Shown: positions 7,184-12,787 of the stretch, one piece after another
Layout of the letters: every line of letters begins with the position of its first letter
Numbering within the stretch: position 1 is the stretch's first letter
DNA from: JAIYDJ01 sp031398695
GTDB taxonomy: Bacteria; Pseudomonadota; Alphaproteobacteria; Rhodobacterales; Rhodobacteraceae
Direction: 5' to 3'
Length of the DNA stretch: 12,787 bases
Assembly (NCBI GenBank): GCA_031398695.1
Contig: JANNNU010000068.1
Location: 1 to 12,787 of the forward strand
Position numbers and translations under genes: made by a program
Notes under the pieces: generated by a model
What the model saw: only the letters and a program-made list of their open reading frames with translations
Told to the model about the DNA's origin: nothing
The model's database searches: none

Positions 7184-8245
7184 ATGACATTCACCAAAGC
7201 GGACGGGGCGGCGCTGCTGGCGACGCTGGGGCTGGCGGGGATCGGCGGCGTTGCGGCCACGGCGATGCAGCTGCCGCTGGGCTACATGCTGGGGTCGATC
7301 GTGCTGGTAGGTCTGGTCGCGGCGTTGGGCGTGACGGTCGCCGGGCGCGGGGTCTTTCTGCCGCAAACGCTGCGGATGTCGTTCATTCCGGTGATCGGGG
7401 TGGTGATCGGCGGGGCCTTCACCCCCGAGGTCGCGGGGCAGGCGCTGGGGTGGTGGGTCAGCCTGCTGGCGCTGGTGCTTTATGTGCCGGTGGCGCATGG
7501 GATCGGTTACGCCCTTTACCGTGCGGGCGGGCTGGACCGGCCCACCGCGTTCTTTGCCGCCGTGCCGGGCGGGTTGATCGAAAGCATCGAGTTGGCCGAG
7601 CAGGCCGGAGCGAACGTGCCGATGACGACCAGCCTGCACTTTTTGCGGCTGATCGGGATCATCCTGTGCGTGCCGCTGATCTTTACCGTGCTGACGGGGC
7701 AGTCGGTCGGCTCGGCCAGCGGGGTCAAGGTGGCCGGGTCTGAGGTGCCGCTGGGCCTGTGGGATGCGGGCGTGCTGATCGCGTCGGGCGTGCTGGGCTG
7801 GGTTGGGGGCCGCGCGCTGCATCTGCCGGCCTATTTCCTGACGGGACCGCTGATCGCCTCGGCCGTCGCGCACGGGTTGGGCTGGGTGCACGGGGTGCCG
7901 CCGGGCTGGCTGGTGGCGGTGACGCAGGTGGTGGTCGGCGGGGGGTTGGGCGCGCGGTTTGCCGGGGTGGGCCCGGCGATGCTGCGCCGCGCGCTAGCGC
8001 TGTCGCTGCTTTATGGTGTCGCGGTGCTGGCGGTGGCGTTCGTGTTCGCCTTTGCCGTGCAGGGCCTGGGTGTCGCGCCGACGGCGGCGGCGTTTCTGGC
8101 CTTTGCGCCGGGCGGGGTGGCCGAGATGAGCCTGATCGCGTTGAGTTTGCAGTATTCGGTGGTATTCGTGACGCTGCACCACGTTGCGCGGATCTTGATC
8201 GCGGTGCTGGTGGCGAAGGTGGGGTATCGGTTGTTGAGGGATTGA
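7184..8245 (+). CDS. AbrB-duplication family membrane protein
   Basis: A 353-residue, very hydrophobic inner-membrane protein of the family often labelled AbrB family transcriptional regulator or membrane protein AbrB duplication (PF05145 type). Its function is unproven, and despite the name it has no DNA-binding region. I estimate 9-11 membrane segments. The internal duplication is visible: LPLGYMLGSIVLVGLVAALG pairs with LPAYFLTGPLIASAVAHGLG. The signature VPGGLIES (127-134) with a downstream LHFLRL pairs with APGGVAEM (308-315) and LHHVARI. The start MTFTKADGAAL was chosen because the frame further upstream overlaps slyX and reads as non-coding. The ribosome site is weak (GCGAG). No convincing promoter is visible in the 73 nt after slyX. 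A transport role is inferred from topology only. Confidence 0.85.
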   Translation: MTFTKADGAALLATLGLAGIGGVAATAMQLPLGYMLGSIVLVGLVAALGVTVAGRGVFLPQTLRMSFIPVIGVVIGGAFTPEVAGQALGWWVSLLALVLYVPVAHGIGYALYRAGGLDRPTAFFAAVPGGLIESIELAEQAGANVPMTTSLHFLRLIGIILCVPLIFTVLTGQSVGSASGVKVAGSEVPLGLWDAGVLIASGVLGWVGGRALHLPAYFLTGPLIASAVAHGLGWVHGVPPGWLVAVTQVVVGGGLGARFAGVGPAMLRRALALSLLYGVAVLAVAFVFAFAVQGLGVAPTAAAFLAFAPGGVAEMSLIALSLQYSVVFVTLHHVARILIAVLVAKVGYRLLRD

Positions 8246-8256
8246 TTATTGAACCA

Positions 8257-8279
8257 CCGGGGGACGTCACGTCCCCCGG
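8257..8279. terminator. GC-rich hairpin between convergent genes
   Basis: A perfect 10-bp stem (8257-8266 with 8270-8279) closes a TCA loop, 12 nt after the stop of the membrane-protein gene and 59 nt before the end of the DUF1489 gene. Neither side has a U-run, so it is not a classical intrinsic terminator. It may act as a 3'-end stabiliser or a weak bidirectional terminator. Confidence 0.55.
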
Positions 8280-8309
8280 ACCCCCTGTGGGAAATTTGTG
8301 CCAATGTGA
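8257..8309 (+). repeat. probable Rhodobacterales intergenic repeat element
   Basis: The hairpin is followed by GGACCCCC and then GGGAAATTTGTGCCAATG with a trailing GAAAG. From memory this layout, a G/C hairpin then CGGACCCCC then a GGxxATTTxxxCCAA-type tail, recurs downstream of genes in many Rhodobacterales genomes. Only one copy is present in this window, so repetition is not shown here. The rest of the gap to 8337 is AT-richer and holds nothing I recognise. Confidence 0.4.
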
Positions 8310-8337
8310 AAGCAAGATTCAGAGAGATTCTAGGGAT

Positions 8338-8757
8338 TTATCGCAGGCCGATGTCGGCGAGCGCGCGGGCCAGAGCGGGGGGCAGGCTGTCGTCGTTGCT
8401 GCGCGCGGTCAGGTCGCGGGGGCTGTCGGCGGGTTCGAGATAGCGCCAGCCCTGGAAGGGGCGGCGTGGGACAGCTTCGGTGCGGATCACCGTGGCGTCG
8501 AGGATCAGGGCGCAGCGTTTGATGCCATCCGCGCCGTCGCGAGGTTCGAGCCGCAGGAGGCGCTGGCGGGCCAGGATGACCCCCTTGATCACCCAGTAGA
8601 GCGAGCCGCCGTCGAGGATGTCGTCTTCGCGCTTGGGCCACATGCGGGTGACGTGGGCGGTGGTGCCGGGCGGCCACATGCCCCGGTGCGCGGCGTGCCA
8701 CTGGATCAGGTCTTCGACCGAGTCGGCGCCGACGCAAAGTTTCAGGATGTTGAGCAT
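8338..8757 (-). CDS. DUF1489 family protein
   Basis: A 139-residue predicted cytoplasmic protein of the DUF1489 (COG5458) family, conserved in alphaproteobacteria and without a known function. Family features seen are the N-terminal LNILKLCVGADSVEDL, HVTRMWPKREDDIL, GGSLYWVIKGVILARQRLL, CALILDATVIRTEAVPRRPFQGWRYL and a final LARALADIGLR. No signal peptide or membrane segment is seen. An upstream in-frame ATG at 8787 would add ten residues. I chose the ATG at 8757 because an excellent AAGGGGA lies 5 nt before it and the family begins here. Divergent from nrdJ with 153 bp between them, and convergent with the AbrB-type membrane protein. Nothing in the context explains its role. Confidence 0.9.
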   Translation of the reverse strand: MLNILKLCVGADSVEDLIQWHAAHRGMWPPGTTAHVTRMWPKREDDILDGGSLYWVIKGVILARQRLLRLEPRDGADGIKRCALILDATVIRTEAVPRRPFQGWRYLEPADSPRDLTARSNDDSLPPALARALADIGLR

Positions 8758-8762
8758 GTGAT

Positions 8763-8769
8763 TCCCCTT
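8763..8769 (-). promoter_or_regulatory. strong ribosome-binding site that decides the DUF1489 start
   Basis: Minus-strand AAGGGGA, 5 nt before the ATG at 8757. Under the alternative start at 8787 this sequence would be inside the gene, which argues for the shorter protein. Confidence 0.75.
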
Positions 8770-8777
8770 GACCGGGC

Positions 8778-8805
8778 AAGGTAGCACCCTGCGCGGGCTT
8801 CACAA
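8778..8805 (-). promoter_or_regulatory. possible promoter for the DUF1489 gene
   Basis: Minus-strand TTGTGA (8800-8805), 16-nt gap, TACCTT (8778-8783). The geometry and the TAC start of the -10 box match the promoter-like sequence before the small exported-protein gene. Consensus match only. Confidence 0.35.
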
Positions 8806-8847
8806 GGCGAAGGCATGGGCGTGCGGCCTGGTGCGACGGGAGTTGCT

Positions 8848-8900
8848 CCTTGGTGCGGGTCGGCTTATCTGGTAGACTTTCAGTCTGCCAGCACCCAAGG
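8848..8900 (+). promoter_or_regulatory. nested dyad/hairpin before nrdJ reaching the Shine-Dalgarno
   Basis: An inner hairpin pairs 8869-8878 with 8882-8891, ten base pairs with one G-U around a TTC loop. An outer stem pairs CCTTGGTG (8848-8855) with CACCCAAGG (8892-8900), eight base pairs with one bulged C at 8894. The outer 3' arm contains AAGG of the nrdJ Shine-Dalgarno AAGGA (8897-8901), 9 nt before the ATG. If both arms are transcribed, the ribosome site would be masked. If transcription starts inside, the inner dyad is better read as a DNA operator. No cobalamin-riboswitch-like sequence was recognised. Confidence 0.5.
8850..8878 (+). promoter_or_regulatory. possible nrdJ promoter overlapping the dyad
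   Basis: TTGGTG (8850-8855), 17-nt gap, TAGACT (8873-8878). The -10 box forms part of the left arm of the inner dyad, so a protein bound to the dyad would block it. The start would fall near 8885 with a leader of about 25 nt, like the other genes here. This excludes the RNA-masking reading of the outer stem. Confidence 0.35.
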
Positions 8901-8910
8901 ATAGCGCCCC

Positions 8911-11193
8911 ATGACCAGCTTCAATGCCGCCATTGCCGAGCAGATCTGGGACATGAAATACCGTCTGAAGGCGGCGGATGGCGTGCCGCTGGACCAGTCT
9001 GTCGAGGACACCTGGCGTCGGATCGCGCGGGCAGTGGCGGAGGTCGAGGCCGAGCCCGGCGTCTGGGAAGAGCGGTTCTATGGCGCGCTGGAGGGGTTCA
9101 AGTTCCTGCCGGCGGGGCGGATCACGGCGGGGGCAGGGACGGGGCGCAGCGTGACGCTGTTCAATTGCTTCGTCATGGGGACGATTCCCGACAACATGGA
9201 AGGCATCTTTCAGGCGTTGAAGGAGGCCGCGCTGACCATGCAGCAGGGCGGCGGGATCGGCTATGATTTCTCGACCATCCGGCCCAAGGGGGCGGAGGTG
9301 AAGGGAGTGGCGGCGGATGCCAGCGGCCCGCTGTCGTTCATGGATGTGTGGGATGCGATGTGTCGCACCATCATGTCGGCGGGGTCGCGGCGGGGCGCGA
9401 TGATGGCGACTATGCGCTGCGACCATCCGGATATCGAGGCGTTCATCGAGGCCAAGAAGGACCCGGCGCGGTTGAGGATGTTCAACCTGTCGGTGCTGGT
9501 CACCGATGCGTTCATGGCGGCGGTCAAGGCAGATGGGCCGTGGGAGTTGCAGTTCGGCGGGCGGGTGTATCATACCGTGCAGGCGCGCGATCTGTGGGCG
9601 CGGATCATGCGCAACACCTACGACTTTGCGGAACCGGGCGTGATCTTCATCGACCGGATCAATGCCGCCAACAACCTGTGGTATGCCGAGACGATCGCTG
9701 CCACCAACCCGTGCGGCGAGCAGCCTTTGCCACCCTATGGGGCGTGCTTGCTGGGGTCGATCAATCTGGCGACGCTGGTGACGGGGGCGTTCACCGACGC
9801 CGCGGCGGTGGACATAGCCGAGTTGGACGCGCTGGTGCGGGTTGCGGTGCGGATGATGGACAATGTGGTCGATGCCAGTCGCTTTCCGTTGCCGGAACAG
9901 GCGGCGGAAGCCAAGGCGAAGCGGCGGATCGGGTTGGGCGTGACGGGGCTCGCGGACGCGCTGCTGATGGTCGGCCTGCGCTATGGGTCGGACGACGCTG
10001 TGGCGGCGTGCGAGGCATGGATGCGGGCGATCGCGCGGTCGGCATATCTGGCGTCGGTGGCCCTCGCGCAGGAGAAGGGCAGCTTCCCGCTGTTCGACGC
10101 CGAGAAGTTCCTGGCATCTGGCACGATGCAGGGCATGGACGCGGACGTGCGCGATGCGGTCGCGGCGCACGGGATCAGGAACGCGCTGCTGACGAGCGTT
10201 GCGCCGACGGGGACGATCAGCCTTTATGCAGGGAACGTCAGTTCGGGGATCGAGCCGGTGTTCGCCTATGCCTACACCCGAAAGGTGTTGCAGAAGGACG
10301 GCTCGCGCACCGAAGAGGAAGTCGTCGATTACGCGGTGCGGCTGTGGCGCGATATGCACGGAGACGCCGCCCTGCCCGACCATTTCGTCAACGCACAGAC
10401 CCTGCCGCCGCTCGATCATGTGAAGATGCAGGCGGCGGCGCAGAAATGGGTGGACAGCTCGATTTCCAAGACGATCAACTGCCCCGAGGACATCGGGTTC
10501 GACGACTTTCAGGAGGTCTACATGGCCGCCTGGGATCAGGGCTGCAAAGGCTGCACCACCTACCGCCCCAATGCGGTGACGGGGTCGGTGCTGACGGTCA
10601 GCGAAACGGTGTCGACGCCCTCCGAAGCGCCCGCTACGGTGCGTGCCAGCGAGGGGGCGGAGGTGGTCTATCTGTCGGAGCCGCTGGATCGCCCGGCGGC
10701 GCTGGAAGGGCAGACCTACAAGGTGAAATGGCCAGGGTCGGAACACGCGCTGTACATCACCATCAACGACATCATCATCGCGGGGCACCGGCGGCCGTTC
10801 GAGGTGTTCATCAACTCGAAGAACATGGAGCATTTCGCCTGGACGGTGGCGCTGACCCGGATGATCTCGGCGGTGTTTCGGCGCGGCGGCGATATCTCGT
10901 TCGTGGTCGAAGAACTGAAGGCGGTGTTCGATCCGCGTGGCGGGGCCTGGATGGAGGGGCGCTACATTCCCTCGATCCTGGCGGCCATCGGCGGGGTGAT
11001 CGAACGTCATCTGATCGCCATCGGGTTCATCGAGGGCGAGGGGCTGGGCCTGAAATCCGACCCCAAGGCCGAAGCCATGGCGGTCGGTGAGGCACCGCGC
11101 GGGGCTGCCTGCCCGTCGTGCGGCACCTATGCGATGCGGATGGTCGAAGGCTGCATGACCTGCGGATCCTGCGGCCATTCGAAATGCGGCTGA
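8911..11193 (+). CDS. nrdJ: class II (adenosylcobalamin-dependent) ribonucleotide reductase
   Basis: Reduces ribonucleotides to deoxyribonucleotides in the cytoplasm with a radical made from coenzyme B12, with or without oxygen and without a NrdB-type subunit. It has 760 residues, full length for the compact form. C86 in FNCFVM and C279 in GACLLGSINL are the expected active-site redox pair. N266, C268 and E270 in NPCGEQPLPP are the catalytic Asn, radical Cys and Glu. LTSVAPTGTISLYAGNVSSGIEP (about 427-449) is the conserved barrel loop. The tail has six cysteines, C734/C737, C748, C751, C754 and C759, typical of class II enzymes, which pass electrons to the active site or bind zinc. The start is supported by AAGGA 9 nt upstream and by the family-like N-terminus. 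Upstream lies a dyad; downstream lies a hairpin. Confidence 0.96.
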   Translation: MTSFNAAIAEQIWDMKYRLKAADGVPLDQSVEDTWRRIARAVAEVEAEPGVWEERFYGALEGFKFLPAGRITAGAGTGRSVTLFNCFVMGTIPDNMEGIFQALKEAALTMQQGGGIGYDFSTIRPKGAEVKGVAADASGPLSFMDVWDAMCRTIMSAGSRRGAMMATMRCDHPDIEAFIEAKKDPARLRMFNLSVLVTDAFMAAVKADGPWELQFGGRVYHTVQARDLWARIMRNTYDFAEPGVIFIDRINAANNLWYAETIAATNPCGEQPLPPYGACLLGSINLATLVTGAFTDAAAVDIAELDALVRVAVRMMDNVVDASRFPLPEQAAEAKAKRRIGLGVTGLADALLMVGLRYGSDDAVAACEAWMRAIARSAYLASVALAQEKGSFPLFDAEKFLASGTMQGMDADVRDAVAAHGIRNALLTSVAPTGTISLYAGNVSSGIEPVFAYAYTRKVLQKDGSRTEEEVVDYAVRLWRDMHGDAALPDHFVNAQTLPPLDHVKMQAAAQKWVDSSISKTINCPEDIGFDDFQEVYMAAWDQGCKGCTTYRPNAVTGSVLTVSETVSTPSEAPATVRASEGAEVVYLSEPLDRPAALEGQTYKVKWPGSEHALYITINDIIIAGHRRPFEVFINSKNMEHFAWTVALTRMISAVFRRGGDISFVVEELKAVFDPRGGAWMEGRYIPSILAAIGGVIERHLIAIGFIEGEGLGLKSDPKAEAMAVGEAPRGAACPSCGTYAMRMVEGCMTCGSCGHSKCG

Positions 11194-11213
11194 GCCGCCC
11201 TGCGATGTGACAA

Positions 11214-11234
11214 GGGGCGCCTCGAAGGCGCCCC
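11214..11234. terminator. hairpin between convergent nrdJ and the Na/Pi gene
   Basis: GGGGCGCCT (11214-11222) pairs perfectly with AGGCGCCCC (11226-11234) around a CGA loop. It lies 21 nt after the nrdJ stop and 28 nt before the end of the opposite gene. As with the hairpin at 8257, there is no U-run on either side. It is probably a bidirectional 3'-end structure. Confidence 0.6.
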
Positions 11235-11261
11235 CCGGACGTTGCGGCACCTTGCGGAGGT

Positions 11262-12787
11262 CTATTCTGCCGGAACCATCGCTCCGGACGGCGGCAGGTC
11301 GCGCCGGGGGGTGTCGGGCGTCTGGGCCGGGCGCAGGCTGATGACGCTGCGGTCGACCGACGCGCGTTCGGCAAGGATGCGTTCGATCAGCCCTTCGGCC
11401 CGTTCGACCGACCCGAGCAGGGCCAGGAGGGCACCCTTTTCCCCCGGCTGGACGTCACCCTGTTGCAGGACCTGCCAGCGCAACTCCTCAAACCCCGGGA
11501 GAGTGCTGTGGCCAGCGGGCATGCGCGGCTGCATCGAGGGATCGAAAAGCACCGTGTTCATCGACTGGTCCAGCCGCTCCAGCGCCAGGTTCAGCACCCC
11601 GCGCGCCGCGGGCGAGAACGGCTCGCGCTTCACCCGCCGCGCGATCTGATACAGCGTTTCGGACAGCGACGAGGTGAAATCCACCTCTTCGATCATCGAG
11701 GCGACCAGATCGAGCTGGTCGCGCGTGAGCCCGTCCTGAAAGAGCTTGGCCGAATAGCTGCGGATTTCGCGGCTGAGCGTGTCGGCGGCCAGTTGGTGTT
11801 CGGTCGGATCGGCCGGTGCGCCTTTCTTGCCGCGGGCGATGTCGAGGAACACCGCACCGGCGCGCAGGTGGCGCTGCGCCTCTTGCTGCACGGCGGGCAG
11901 GGCGGAGCGGAAATCGGCCGCAAGCGCCTTGTCGAGGAAGCGCGGAACCGAGAAATCCTCGATGTCCTCGTCCGTCGTGTGGCCGACCCGAGCCAGCACC
12001 CGTTCGAACGTGCTGATGAAAGGGAACAGGATGATCATGTTGAAGATGTTGAACACGATCGAAAAGGCCCCCACCGCGATCGGCACGCCGGGAAAGGTTT
12101 CCTGCCCTTCGACTAGCACTGGCGCGCCGGGGTCGATGCCCCACGACGCGAGCGCGTATTTCAGCACCCAGATCGCCGGGAAGAACAGCGCAAGCACCAC
12201 GCCGACCCCGATGAAGTTGAAACTGATATGGGCGTAGGCCGCGCGTTTTGCGTTTTTCGACAGGTTCAGCGAGGCCATCCACGAGGTGATGGTGGTGCCG
12301 AGGTCGGCCCCCACCGCAAAGGCGATGGCGGTTTCCCACGACAGGATGCCCGATGCGCCGAGGCCCATCACGATGCCGATGGTGGCCGAGGACGAGTGGA
12401 TCAGCGCGGTGATCAGCGCCGCGATCAGCACGCAGGCGATCACGCCGCCAAAGGTGCTGGCGTCCAGCGACTGGATCACCTCCAGCACCTCGGGCATCTT
12501 GCGCAGCGGCTTCAGGCCGCCCGTCATCAGGTTCAGCCCGTAGAAGATCAGCGCGAAGCCCATCGAGGCGAGCGAGATGTTGCGCAGCCGGTCGTTCTTG
12601 GCAAAGCAGTAGACCAGCGCGAAGATGCCGCCGAAGAACAGCCCCAGCGGCCCCAGCGGCAGCGCGATCAGTCCGTTGCCCAGCGTGGTGCCGATGTTGG
12701 CGCCCATGATGACGCTGATCGCGGGCCTGAGCCCGACGACGCCGGCATTCACCATGCCCACCGTCATCACCGTCATGGCGGTCGAGG
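11262..12787 (-). CDS. Na/Pi-cotransporter family protein with PhoU-like tail, 5'-partial
   Basis: An inner-membrane protein of the sodium-dependent phosphate cotransporter family (bacterial NptA/YjbB-like). The frame is open at the window end; codons before the ATG at 12776 read S-T-A, part of the first QSS(S/T)A motif, so that ATG is internal and the true start lies outside. The two inverted-repeat halves are visible: STA-MTVMTVGMVNAG then GANIGTT (residues 25-31 from that ATG), and HSSSATIGIVMGLGASG (127-143) then GADLGTT (156-162). About seven membrane segments end near residue 256. The remaining 250 residues are soluble and helical with PhoU-like spacing, ending in a Pro-rich tail. Phosphate is the presumed substrate; the family also has members of unproven specificity. 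No pst or phoB gene is nearby. Confidence 0.9.
   Translation of the reverse strand, partial: STAMTVMTVGMVNAGVVGLRPAISVIMGANIGTTLGNGLIALPLGPLGLFFGGIFALVYCFAKNDRLRNISLASMGFALIFYGLNLMTGGLKPLRKMPEVLEVIQSLDASTFGGVIACVLIAALITALIHSSSATIGIVMGLGASGILSWETAIAFAVGADLGTTITSWMASLNLSKNAKRAAYAHISFNFIGVGVVLALFFPAIWVLKYALASWGIDPGAPVLVEGQETFPGVPIAVGAFSIVFNIFNMIILFPFISTFERVLARVGHTTDEDIEDFSVPRFLDKALAADFRSALPAVQQEAQRHLRAGAVFLDIARGKKGAPADPTEHQLAADTLSREIRSYSAKLFQDGLTRDQLDLVASMIEEVDFTSSLSETLYQIARRVKREPFSPAARGVLNLALERLDQSMNTVLFDPSMQPRMPAGHSTLPGFEELRWQVLQQGDVQPGEKGALLALLGSVERAEGLIERILAERASVDRSVISLRPAQTPDTPRRDLPPSGAMVPAE

Noticed and set aside
6831..7190. N-terminal extension of hisS to an upstream ATG at 7190
   Set aside because: The extra 120 residues are Ser/Arg-rich with no HisRS similarity and run antisense through slyX. 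The family N-terminus begins at 6830.
6755..7891. 378-codon minus-strand open frame over slyX and the AbrB-type gene
   Set aside because: Arg/Pro/Gln/His-rich, no domain, antisense to two recognisable genes.
8316..8330. Two GATTC (GANTC, CcrM-type) sites 10 bp apart
   Set aside because: GANTC sites also occur within genes in this window, so this pair is not clearly enriched or functional.
8758..8910. Cobalamin riboswitch or NrdR box upstream of nrdJ
   Set aside because: The intergenic space is only 153 bp, no B12-box-like or riboswitch core sequence was recognised, and no pair of NrdR-type AT-rich palindromes is present.
9348..11090. 580-codon open frame in another frame of nrdJ
   Set aside because: Gly/Arg/Ala-rich low-complexity product with no domain, lying entirely inside a verified gene on the same strand.
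8800..11250. 816-codon open frame antisense to nrdJ
   Set aside because: It is a shadow of GC-rich codon bias: its product is dominated by His, Arg, Pro and Gln, has no recognisable domain, and mirrors the strongly supported nrdJ across its whole length.
1..12787. Mobile element, phage, toxin-antitoxin, defence system, CRISPR or tRNA gene
   Set aside because: No transposase, integrase, terminal repeats, regularly spaced repeats or tRNA-like cloverleaf was found. All coding capacity is accounted for by core-type genes.

Overview
This is a GC-rich chromosomal segment with no mobile elements, CRISPR, rRNA or tRNA. Gene content points to an alphaproteobacterium of the order Rhodobacterales (Rhodobacteraceae/Roseobacteraceae). 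The signs are a short-form HisG with HisZ, an alphaproteobacterial HisRS with an EKPGPGRFRQFYQCD motif 2, a DUF1489 protein, a class II (B12-dependent) ribonucleotide reductase of about 760 residues, and an intergenic hairpin of a kind I associate with this order. Genus cannot be assigned from the sequence alone.

Layout. (1) Positions 2-3163, plus strand: dnaE, the replicative DNA polymerase alpha subunit, missing its N-terminus at the window edge. (2) Positions 3160-6830, minus strand: hisS, hisZ and hisG in that transcriptional order, overlapping by 4 and 7 nt, followed by a small gene for an exported protein of unknown function. That small gene has its own promoter-like sequence over the hisG stop. 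It meets dnaE tail to tail, with both stop codons inside one CTAG. (3) Positions 6907-8245, plus strand, divergent from hisS: slyX and an AbrB-duplication membrane protein. (4) Positions 8338-8757, minus strand: a DUF1489 gene. (5) Positions 8911-11193, plus strand: nrdJ, preceded by a nested dyad/hairpin that reaches its Shine-Dalgarno sequence. (6) Positions 11262-12787, minus strand: a Na/Pi-cotransporter-family protein with a PhoU-like tail, missing its N-terminus at the window edge.

Functionally, hisG and hisZ make the two-subunit first enzyme of histidine synthesis, and hisS charges tRNA-His with the product. dnaE and nrdJ serve DNA synthesis (polymerase and dNTP supply) but are separate transcription units. 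No gap between genes exceeds about 155 bp.

I did not find a new multi-gene system; the genes are ordinary core-genome genes. The points most worth a second look are the structured region before nrdJ, a block inside hisS with sharply different codon use and a small tandem duplication, a 10-G tract in the slyX ribosome-binding region, the 4-bp convergent stop overlap, and the uncharacterised exported protein.
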